Both the position numbers and the translations under genes were made by a program. The notes beneath the pieces were generated by a model. It did no database searches. It was not told where the DNA came from and was given only the letters and a program-made list of their open reading frames with translations. From Zygnema cylindricum (taxonomy: Eukaryota > Streptophyta > Zygnematophyceae > Zygnematales > Zygnemataceae), in assembly GCA_037447655.1 (NCBI GenBank), contig JBBHKE010001207.1:517421-577420 (forward strand): a stretch of 60,000 bases of DNA. Direction: 5' to 3'. Below, one piece after another: positions 52,429 through 60,000 of the stretch. Positions within the stretch are counted from its first letter, which is position 1; each line of letters begins with the position of its first letter.

Positions 52429-53313
52429 TTGGGAATTCAAGTAGAGAGAGACCGAAAAAGGAAAATTATAAGATTGACTCAAAAAGAAGCAATAGGGAAC
52501 ATGCTTGAAAAATTTCAAATGGATAAAGCTAATAGTTGTACAACTCCAATGGAGTTGAAGAAGGGAAGTGAGGGGAGTGAGGAAGAAGGAGTCATAGTCT
52601 TAGACGAGGAATTATCTCATGATGAACAGAAGTTCATGCAGACTATTCCTTACAGGCAAGTAGTGGGAAGTCTAATCTATTTTATGAATTGTACCCGGCC
52701 GGATTTAGCTGCAGCTGTAGGAGTGCTGAGTAGAAGTCTAAATGCTCCCACTAAGAAGGATTGGGAGGCAGCTAAGAGAGTCCTTAGATACTTGGTAGGA
52801 ACTAGAGATCTATGGTTGCATTTGGGTGGGGAGAATACTGACATCACTACTTGGAGTGATGCCAGTTATGGTGATGCTCCGATGAGGAGATGTACTTCTG
52901 GATATGTATTATATGTGGGTGATGGGGCTTGCTGTTGGAGTAGCAAACAGCAAAAGGTTATTGCTCAGTCCACCATGGAGGCTGAGTATATGGCCTCTTG
53001 CTCTGCTGTAAAAGAATTGATGTGGGTCAAGTCTTTGCTTGGTGAGCTTGGTCACCTTAAGAGTGGTGTGCAGAAAATATTTTGTGATAATCAAGCAGCA
53101 ATCGCTATCTCTGCCAATCCTAAACACCATTTTAAAGCCAAACACATGGACATCAGACTCAGTTTTGTTAGAGAGAAAGTAGAAAACAAAATAATCAGTT
53201 TAGAGTACAGACCAGATAGTGAGATGGTAGCAGATATGATGACCAAACCTGTGCCTTCCCCTAAGCTAATTTTTTGCAGGGAGAAGTGTGGTCTGAAATT
53301 AAAGATTGACTAG
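52429..53313 (+). CDS. R13 RT C-terminus and RNase H
   Basis: LGIQVERDRKRKIIRLTQKE, PYRQVVGSLIYFMNCTRPDL, WSDASYGDAPMRRCTSGYVL, KIFCDNQAAIAISANP, KHMDIRLSFVREKVENK. All RNase H landmark residues are present. Ends at TAG 53311, two bases before the PPT. Confidence 0.9.
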   Translation: MGIQVERDRKRKIIRLTQKEAIGNMLEKFQMDKANSCTTPMELKKGSEGSEEEGVIVLDEELSHDEQKFMQTIPYRQVVGSLIYFMNCTRPDLAAAVGVLSRSLNAPTKKDWEAAKRVLRYLVGTRDLWLHLGGENTDITTWSDASYGDAPMRRCTSGYVLYVGDGACCWSSKQQKVIAQSTMEAEYMASCSAVKELMWVKSLLGELGHLKSGVQKIFCDNQAAIAISANPKHHFKAKHMDIRLSFVREKVENKIISLEYRPDSEMVADMMTKPVPSPKLIFCREKCGLKLKID

Positions 53314-53362
53314 AAAATAAGGGGAGTGTAGAAACTAATGGTTTTATTAGTATTTTCTAGGT
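53308..53362 (+). other. PPT of R13 and its bracketing inverted repeat
   Basis: PPT AAATAAGGGGAG ends at 53326. CTAGAAAATA (53310-53319) and TATTTTCTAG (53351-53360) are perfect complements enclosing the PPT and the LTR start at 53327. The left arm overlaps the pol stop codon. Confidence 0.8.
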
Positions 53363-54368
53363 CTAAATAGAAATATAGAAAGAAGCCGAGGCAGTCTACC
53401 TCTAACTTCTCTCTCCAAATCTCAAACTTGTCGCAGTCACTGAGAAATTGGAGAGGAAGCTAGAGCCATGGCTACCTTGGCTATCCTGAGGTTTACGGGA
53501 ATTTTATACTAGGGTTTATTTATTTATTTAAAAGGAATGTGCCGGCGGCAGGATTTGATCCTTGTACCTACCGGCCGGCAGACAGGAAATAGCCGGTAGC
53601 CTTAGCCGTTAGATCTAGCAGTAGTATTACGTGATATATAGTTTGATAATTATATAAATTAGAATACGTACGATAATTCATTTAACTGTTACGATTTACG
53701 GGATGCATAGATCCGGTACGAATGACAGTACGGATTACGAATCAATACCGCGCATTTGTTTCGGAAGTGAAATAAATACCGCGCATGTATTTATTACGGC
53801 CACGATTAAATCTGAATTTAATCGGACGGCCGGGATTAGCGCCGAGATCACGGAGGAAGATTTCGGCGGTTTGTGGCCATCGCCACATCGGATGACGCGT
53901 GGCGAAATTCCGTTGGATCGTAGAATCTCTGGAGATTATGGCACCGAATCCGGATTTGACATGTGTCGACATTTAGGGCATGTCGTACAATGTCCGTACA
54001 TAAAGTACACCGGCGGCTGTACTTTTACGTACGGAACTCAATTCTGATTGGTTCCGTACATCAGTAGATAGAGTCTGTGAGAGAGATAGGACTTAGAAAA
54101 ATTAGAAGATAGGACCCCCTCTCCAAGAGAGCTTCTGTACAAAAGGTCAACTTTGACCCCCCATAACTTACTGCTCAGGGGAGCAAATTCAAAGATTCTT
54201 TTTGCTATCGACTCAGGGGAGTCTTGTCTTCACAGGGGTGAAGTTGGTCAGCGTTTTTGTCTGCCAGGGTGGCACTTATTTTTGCTTAAACACAAAGGGG
54301 TCAGGATTATCCTAGAGGCTTCTTGGAAGCTGTCTACTCTGAGGACTTATGGAGGTCTCAGAGTTACA
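53327..54368 (+). repeat. R13 3' LTR, 1042 bp
   Basis: Pairs with 47932-48973 at over 99% identity by eye; followed by TSD TCAAA. Confidence 0.95.
53703..54047 (+). CDS. U3-encoded open frame in R13 3' LTR (114 codons), unknown function
   Basis: I do not recognise a family. Landmarks: HVFITATIKSEFNRTAGISA, EEDFGGLWPSPHRMTRG, GDYGTESGFDMCRHLGHVV, PYIKYTGGCTFTYGTQF then stop. The same frame is open in both R8 LTRs and, in diverged form with the same stop position, in R5; R2 and R11 copies have single lesions. It lies in U3, upstream of the presumed transcription start, so it would be expressed only from the 3' end of the element RNA or from an upstream promoter. No signal peptide or membrane span. 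It may be coding or structured promoter DNA. Confidence 0.4.
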   Translation: MHRSGTNDSTDYESIPRICFGSEINTAHVFITATIKSEFNRTAGISAEITEEDFGGLWPSPHRMTRGEIPLDRRISGDYGTESGFDMCRHLGHVVQCPYIKYTGGCTFTYGTQF

Positions 54369-54464
54369 TCAAACAATGGGCGAAGAGATTCACACCAGGA
54401 GGGAAAGGGATGTGTTGGCAGACCCACCCAAGACAGTCTTCATGTTGGCAAAACCGAAACTTCT

Positions 54465-54953
54465 ATGACGGATAGATATTATAAGGCTATGTCGGTGGCT
54501 CCTATTCTTAACAGGACAGGTAATTTTAAACTTAATGGATACGGTAGGTATCAGGATGTAGTTGTCGATACCGGAGCTCTCCCTAACCTCAAAACCACCT
54601 CAATATTACAACAAATGCCCGAGGAACTCAAGCCACAAATTAGTCCAAGCAACATATGCTTGAGTACGGTCAGTAGTGGGAGCCAACCAGTATAAGGCAT
54701 CATCAAAGCAATGGAAATCCAATTTGCGGATGACGTAGGCCAACACGTACGAATTCAGCTGCCCTTCCTTGTGGTGGAAGGTAAGCAATTTGAAATTCTC
54801 TTGGGTATGGCTACGTGGACAAGGTTGAACATGGAGTTGAGCATACGGATGAAACAATTTATAGTTTCAGACCCGAAGAATCTCGAGGGCACGAAAGTGG
54901 TGGTTCCCTTGGATTTATGGAACCAGGGGAGGACAACTATTCCAATGTCTTGA
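54465..54953 (+). pseudogene. R12 aspartic protease (retropepsin-like)
   Basis: RYYKAMSVAPILNRTGNFKL leads to VVVDTGALPNLKTTS with the D-T-G active site at 54567-54575. After a TAA (54693) in the same frame, FADDVGQHVRIQLPFLVVEG and ILLGMATWTRLNMEL follow; the I-L-L-G motif fits the second conserved element of retropepsins. Position between Gag and RT fits gypsy pol. Confidence 0.75.
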
Positions 54954-55019
54954 TGTTACCCCGTATAAGCTTTATCAAACCCTTTGGAGTTGTTTGAAAA
55001 CTCCACTCATATAAGTGAT
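54954..55019. other. Linker between protease and methyltransferase of R12
   Basis: Short stretch with stops; no domain seen. Confidence 0.3.
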
Positions 55020-56175
55020 TCCATCTAGCAATTCCCTATTTCCAAGAGGTGGGAAAGGGAGTATTAGAAGAGATTGGTACAGATGGCCACACTTCGGCGG
55101 GAAGTGGACAGGAGCTTTGCCACCATACCACCCGGGACAACAAAGTTCATCCGGTCAAAACTACTAACATGTCCTAACAAAGGGAAGGACTTCAATCGAC
55201 AAGTGGTGTCATTAGAGAACCCGCCCCAAAGGCTCCGGATTTTATCGCTGTTCTCCGGCATCAGTTCTGACCTGGAAGCCGTCCTGATAGGTGGATACCA
55301 CGAAGAAACTTACTCGGCAGTCGAGATTGACCCTGACGCCCGTGCAGTTAGTGAGTATCGACTACAGTAGCTGCACAAACTTTACCCACAATAACTCCCG
55401 ATGTCAGCCATATCTAACTCTAACCGCACGCTTCCCCTGAATATGGACAATATCATGAATTCACATTTCGCGAAGCTGAAAAAGGTAGATCTGGTGGTCA
55501 GTGGATGGCCGTGCCAGGGTTTTCGTTAGCAGGACAGGGCAGGGGACACCAGGATGTCCGTAGCAGAACATTTTTTCAGATGACTTGATTAACAACAGAG
55601 TTACAGGAACGCGAAGACACGCCAGTGGGGTACGTCTTGGAAAATGTTCACCCCACAGATGATAAAAGGAAACAGGTGGTCAACAGCTGGATTCAAATGA
55701 TCGGATCAATAGCCCACAGAGTTCGGGCTTATTAAACTAACTTGGTCCATCTCCCATCCTCGAAGAGTTGCTGAAAACACAGATTTCGGATCCCAAAATC
55801 ACAGTTCAACAGATTCTTGGACCAGGGCGAATGGCCACCCCTTTGACCACAACTAACTGAGCACATTTTTTTTGTTGCAATAAACACAAAAATCCACGGA
55901 CGGCCATACCAACCGTGGTATCTTTCCCTAATAGCCATGCTTACCAAAAAGGCACACCAGGGATGATCTTTCATAGTACAGTCGCTACATGGACAGCACC
56001 AAGTATTGAGAAACAGGAACGAGCAATGGGATTTCGACAGGCAACCACAGCAACACCAGGGGTCTCAGCCTCAAAATGGTGCAATTTAATCGGGCAAAGT
56101 ATGGATTTGAATGCAATTTCTTGGGTGCTGCAACAGTCTCTGGCATTATCCAGCTCCATTCTCCAAAGTCACGGG
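55020..56175 (+). pseudogene. R12 DNA (cytosine-5) methyltransferase domain
   Basis: Motifs in canonical order: I, LRILSLFSGI (SAM binding, about 55224-55253); II, EID (55314-55322); III region LPLNMDNI; IV, GWPCQGF with the catalytic Cys codon at 55512-55514; a one-base loss just after it, then SLAGQGRGHQDVRSRTFFQM; VI, LENV (55637-55648); VIII, HRVRAY-stop-TNL (about 55717-55745); a short variable recognition segment; IX/X, QERAMGFRQATTATPGVS and LIGQSMDLNAISWVL (about 56010-56145). The VIII and IX/X segments look DNMT3-like to me. Stops at 55371, 55392 and in the middle, and at least two frameshifts, make this copy inactive. It lies in line between protease and RT, so it was part of the polyprotein. 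Confidence 0.85.
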
Positions 56176-56485
56176 CAACATACCTTCAAGCTCCACAGTT
56201 GTTGGCCATGCAAGCTACTCTCAAGCTTGAGGGGGGGAGAGAGGCAAGAAGGGGAATAAGAAGGGGAAAATTCACAAAATTATATTCTGATAGCACAGAA
56301 AACCCAGGAGTTTCCTCGGTTGGGGAGAGTGAAGGCTCAAAATAGGGCGGCTTAGTGGAAGTTGTCAACAGCAGTGTTTTAGCAGCCGAGAAAGGGACAG
56401 ATCCACAGGTAGAGCTGAAATTTGACATCTCCCTCTGGGGTCGGCCACTAGAAGCATTGGGGGCAGTGGAACCTCGGAAGATGGA
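56176..56485 (+). other. Linker between methyltransferase and RT of R12
   Basis: Contains weakly conserved acidic/basic coding-like sequence (56186-56345) without recognisable domain, in several frames. Confidence 0.35.
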
Positions 56486-56901
56486 CTAGACTCTAAGGGA
56501 ACAGCTAGACCCACAGCAGAAGGCCCGGCTCTCCAAGCTCTTAGAGGAGAACAAGCAGGTGTTTTCTTGGTTTGGCAGAGATGTAGGGATATAAGGGGAC
56601 CTATTTTTGGATTGACTTGATCAACGAGACAGCAACTGTTTGGCAGAAACATTACACTCTCAGTTTCAAGGAGAAGGAGTTCATCACCAGAAAGGTGCAG
56701 ACTTTGGTGGACGCATAGCTAGTTCAGGAGAGTACAAGGCTACATGGGTTTGCCTCTCCAACCGTGCTCCCGCCAAAGAAAGACTCCTCCAGAAAAACTG
56801 TAGATTTCCGGATGTGTGGGGACTATCGGATGCTCAATGCGGCAACTGTCTCCGAGCGTTATCCCATGCCCACCCCGAAAGAAATCTTCGATTCTCTTCT
56901 T
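56486..56901 (+). pseudogene. R12 reverse transcriptase, N-terminal part
   Basis: REQLDPQQKARLSKLLEENK and QVFSW mark the gypsy RT entry. After a frameshift: FKEKEFITRKVQTLVDA, SPTVLPPKKDSSRKTVDFRM, CGDYRMLNAATVSERYPMPT, EIFDSL. It breaks at 56901 where R14 is inserted and resumes at 58329 with QATVYSTLDMKNGFHQIAME. Confidence 0.85.
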
Positions 56902-58323
56902 TGTTGTTCTTTGGTCTGAAATAGATTGCAGAAGCCACCCAAACTATCATGCAAAAAGCTAAGCGAAGCTAGACCAATGAACAATCATTTGAAATGCATC
57001 CTCCATTTAACATACATGCATACACAGATGCAATCATTCATCCGCACAAAGACGGAGCAAGCATGCGTACACAGACGCATGAAATCATCTAGGGTTTCAT
57101 GGAATATAAACTTAATATATCTCCATCATCATAACAAACCCTAAGACAATGCATGACATAACAAACACAACTAAACTTTGATGGAGTAATCAACATAAAC
57201 AAACCGTAGGACAAATGCATAAACAACGCATATCAAACATATATAAAATAACATAAATAAATAAAAACATACGAATGTATCACACATAAACAAAATTATT
57301 ATCAAATAATCATTATATCATTCAAAGTGCATGACCTAATCGACAACCCTAAAATACTACATCTTTGGTCCCTACTTTTCTAACCAGCATCGATATCCAT
57401 TCCTAACAAAGCTCATTCCTATATATACACTTGTGAGCTGTCAACGAATCACTATGTGTCAAAATAACCAACATATATTACGTAACTGTCATCAAGTCCT
57501 ATTTAACTATAATAGCCTATCACTAAGAATAAACTAATCATAAGCATAAACCTGAAAGTCAAGCAATCATAAGCGTACACTTGTCTGCAAATACGATATT
57601 TTACACACACAAATTAAACTGACAAAATCCTAATTGACCACGTAAATATAAACGTCATAATCAACACTAAGTTATTAATTCAAATAAGACAAAAAAATGT
57701 TGTTCCAAATATTTTCAAGTACACATAATCTCGCAAAATCGTATGCTGAGTCATCTGAGTCAATCAACGAAACTCCTCGAATTTCGTAAAAGAATCCGAG
57801 ACGTCCAAAATAAACATCGTGTGATTGACGGGATTTCGCGTCACCACTACTGGAAAAATCTCGGCGGCCTTTATCCGCTGTCCGTCGCTCTTAATCGGCA
57901 CCCTCGATGTCGCGCCGCGTGGTCATAAAAAAAAAATCCAATTGAAATCTGCACGTGTCATCAAATATCTTACGAATGTCGGGAAGCGAATTTAAGTCCA
58001 ATTGCCAAAATAAATTATCTTACAGCCGAAATCATTTTCGTACCTCAAACGCGTCCTTTGTAATAAATAAACTTGTCACATTTTGTTTCGTACGCCATGC
58101 GTACATTTTCACACACTTCGAATATTAAACGTCGGATCGCTTCGCGATCCACCGTCCATTTCCAATCACATTTCACGCCACTCAATTACTCCATTAATTT
58201 TACGTGTACATATAATTCCCCAATCCATAAATCCTTTCGAACCTCCACAATATATATCAGATAATTACATACGCACGCAAACATGCGTACGCAAATACGA
58301 AACTTAATCTTCCAAAAACAATA
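56902..58323 (-). mobile_element. R14: solo LTR, lineage A, in R12 RT, TSD TTCTT
   Basis: On the minus strand it ends AAAGAACAACA and starts TGTTTTTGGAAG, preceded by three extra bases (TAT). TTCTT lies at 56897-56901 and 58324-58328; removing the insert restores an open RT frame (DSLLQATVYSTLD). TCTTC (56895-56899/58325-58329) is an equally possible reading. It shares the GGATCGC hairpin (58134-58150) and other blocks with R7 and R3. Confidence 0.8.
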
Positions 58324-58593
58324 TTCTTCAGGCCACAGTTTACTCCACGTTGGATATGAAGAATGGATTCCACCAGATTGCAATGGAGCCGAAGCACCGA
58401 GAGAGGACCGCTTTTTTCGGCAGGATCCAAGTTGTATGAATGGCTATACATGCCATTTGCCCTCAGAAACGCACCTGCCAAATTCCAACGGGCCATCGAC
58501 GAGGCTCTCCTGGGAATCGATTCCGCACGGTGTTACATCGATGATATGATCATTTTCTCTAAGAAATTCGAAGAACACTTGGAGCATATATAG
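58324..58593 (+). pseudogene. R12 reverse transcriptase, active-site part
   Basis: STLDMKNGFHQIAMEPKHRE, then after a frameshift LYEWLYMPFALRNAPAKFQR and CYIDDMIIFSK. YIDD, the catalytic motif, is at 58534-58545. The FALRNAPAKFQR block is diagnostic of Ty3/gypsy RT. Confidence 0.88.
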
Positions 58594-59450
58594 ATCGTTC
58601 TTCGGGCTCTTCAAGCAGCGGGCTTGAACTGCCACCTAGGGAAGGGCATTTTTGGGATGCAAAAATTCATTAATCTGGGTCACGAGGTGACTCCTGGGAT
58701 AGTGGGTCCCCATATGGTTAAAGTGGCAGCACTTGATGCACTTCCACCCCCTCACGACATTTATGCTCTTTGTACTTTCCTGGGCCTGGCCAACTTTTAC
58801 CGGAGGTTTATTCTCGAATTCAGTAGCCACCCCCAGCCATTAAATCAAATAATGCGAAATGACCAGGGGTGGCAGTGGGCGGAAAAATAGCAGATTGCTT
58901 TCCAATTCCTGAAAGATTCCCTCAAGCAACATCTTATGATCCGGATGCCTGAACACCAACGACCTTTCCTCCTTAATAGTGATTGGAGTAGGTTTGCGTT
59001 GGGAGCAGTTTTGGCTCAATTGGACGATGCAGGGGCTGAGTACGTAGTGGCTTACAGGAGCCGGAGTAATAACAGAGCTTGAGGGAATTACTGTAGTTAC
59101 CATGGGGAATTACTTGCCGTGGTGTGGGCCATCCAGCATTTCAAGCCTTACCTCTATAGAGTACACCTCACCCTTATTAGAGATGACTAACGCCTCAAAT
59201 GGATAATAGAGAATAGTAAGTTAACCGGCAAGCTGGCCAGATGGGTTCTAATCTTGCAAGAATACAATTTCAGCATCATCCACCGAGCTGGGGAGATTCA
59301 TAGGAATGCAGACAGACTCATCTGGAATCTAGACCACGACGAGGAACTTGAGCTTAGCTTGGGACTTATCCGGGCTTCCTCGACCTTTATTTGGCTGCCT
59401 CGAGCTGAAGGGGAACTGTCCACTTTTGCTGCAAATGTAGAGGGGTAGGC
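58594..59450 (+). pseudogene. R12 RT thumb and RNase H
   Basis: GLNCHLGKGIFGMQKFINLG and FLGLANFYRRFI are the gypsy RT connection motifs. RNase H: FLLNSDWSRFALGAVLAQ, YHGELLAVVWAIQHFKPYLY, RLKWIIENSKLTGKLARWVL, IHRAGEIHRNADRL. Stops at 58888, 59080 and 59188 (the last in the TDH/Q-like motif). Confidence 0.85.
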
Positions 59451-59664
59451 TCCCATTGGAGCCGGCCCAAAGGATATTTGGAATGACACCAATTTCTTTC
59501 AGTCCATCTAGAAGGGTTCCCCTCTTCCCCACTTGGCCGGAATTTTTTGGCCCGTGTTTAGCCCAAATGGCGGCGTATGAATGAGACCGAGGCATTCTTC
59601 TTAAGAAATGGGCCGATGGGACAAACAAAGTGGTTCCTCCTTCGGCAGATCTTGAAACCCTCAT
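59451..59664 (+). other. R12 post-RNase H sequence
   Basis: Several short frames (DIWNDTNFFQ, HLAGIFWPVFSPNGG) that may belong to the connection toward integrase. No integrase motif before R15 begins. Confidence 0.35.
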
Positions 59665-60000
59665 TGTAATTTTGTGACCTCCATAGGTGCACTTAATTTG
59701 CAACTTACTATAAGCCTTTAAGATTATTTGAAATGCCCTTCTTTCCACCGAAACAATTGCCTCCCTACATGGCAAATACTCTGACTGCCTTCACCCCTGT
59801 GAAGGTTGGACTCCCCTCAGCCATATGCAAAAGAAATCATTGAAAACGCCCAAACACGCGATTAATTATCAAATGGCAAAGATGCCAGCTTTTATACAAG
59901 CTCCCACGAAGAGAGGCAGCTGTCTTCCAAAAAATCTAAGTCCTAAAACCCCTCTCTAAACCCACTACTATTGATGTACGAATCAAATCACAAGACTTTA
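59665..60000 (-). mobile_element. R15: diverged lineage-B LTR, cut by window end
   Basis: Plus text TGTAATTTTGTGACCTCCATAG and onward aligns with the LTR ends of R2 and R8 (TGAAACTCTGAGACCTCCATAAG), including the blocks around CACCCTTGTGAAGGCAAGACTC. Orientation minus. Whether it is solo or part of an element cannot be seen. Confidence 0.7.

Larger units (their letters stand above)
47932..54368 (+). mobile_element. R13: young, near-intact copia element, lineage B, TSD TCAAA
   Basis: LTRs 47932-48973 and 53327-54368, both 1042 bp. By eye I count about eight differences between them, so it is the youngest insertion here. TCAAA flanks both ends (47927-47931 and 54369-54373). Total 6437 bp. Coding lesions are one stop (52089-52091) and one frameshift near 52410-52416, plus loss of the first integrase Asp. 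It interrupts R12 between Gag and protease. Confidence 0.95.
45164..59664 (+). mobile_element. R12: Ty3/gypsy-type element with a DNA methyltransferase domain
   Basis: Once R13 and R14 are removed, the order on the plus strand is Gag-like region (45.2-47.9 kb), retropepsin-like protease (54.5-54.95 kb), cytosine-5 methyltransferase (55.0-56.2 kb), RT (56.5-58.7 kb) and RNase H (58.9-59.35 kb). The gypsy-type RT and the protease-RT-RNase H order with no integrase before RT separate it from all copia elements here. Its left end is cut at R10 and its right end at R15, so LTRs and integrase are not visible. Many stops and frameshifts make it a fossil. Confidence 0.8.

Noticed and set aside
55020-56175. 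Host DNMT gene interrupted by transposons
   Set aside because: The domain is in line and on the same strand between protease and RT of R12, without introns, LTRs or TSDs separating it from either.

Overview
The window is a eukaryotic, retrotransposon-saturated stretch. I recognise no host gene and no functional tRNA or rRNA gene. Essentially all coding sequence belongs to Ty1/copia-type LTR retrotransposons and to one Ty3/gypsy-type element. The copia polyproteins look plant-like (TNT1/Tto-type integrase and reverse transcriptase). The gypsy element carries a decayed DNA cytosine-5 methyltransferase (DNMT). As I recall the literature, retrotransposon-borne DNMTs are known from charophyte algae and dinoflagellates. 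A streptophyte alga or early-diverging land plant is therefore my best but weak guess at the source.

I resolved the layout by pairing LTRs with 5-bp target-site duplications (TSDs). Working names: R1 (1-7061, +), a copia element whose 5' end lies off the window, holding a solo LTR (2405-3244, TSD GCGTG). R2 (7283-21197, -, TSD TAAAT), a copia element whose 3' LTR is split by R3 (7917-15363, +, TSD CTTAT), which is itself split by R4 (8097-13955, +, TSD GGCAG). R5 (21714-36503, +, TSD ATTGG), an old LTR split by R6 (21755-35755, +, TSD GTTAC). R6 in turn holds solo LTR R7 (22701-23996, TSD GCTTC) and copia element R8 (24404-30848, -, TSD TTGGC). R9 (about 36509-37797) is a foldback, MULE-like element without coding capacity. 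R10 (38035-45163, +) is a decayed copia element holding solo LTR R11 (about 41329-42498, -). R12 (45164 to about 59664, +) is the gypsy/DNMT element, split by R13 (47932-54368, +, TSD TCAAA; the youngest, near-intact copia element), by solo LTR R14 (56902-58323, -), and truncated on the right by LTR R15 (59665 to the end).

Two LTR lineages recur. In lineage A (R1, R3, R4, R7, R10, R14 and the solo LTR at 2405) LTRs end in ACAACA and Gag begins inside the LTR. In lineage B (R2, R5, R6, R8, R11, R13, R15) LTRs begin TGT and R2, R8 and R13 share nearly the same polyprotein. Both lineages have a primer-binding site matching the anticodon arm of initiator tRNA-Met (half-tRNA priming). Both also have an inverted repeat bracketing the polypurine tract and LTR start, and a Gag frame that crosses the LTR/PBS junction.

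The best candidates for something undescribed are: the gypsy-encoded methyltransferase at about 55.0-56.2 kb; a small open frame in the U3 of lineage-B LTRs that keeps its length and stop position between strongly diverged copies; and the PPT-bracketing stem, present with different sequence in several subfamilies. Almost every coding region carries stops or frameshifts, so most elements are dead copies.
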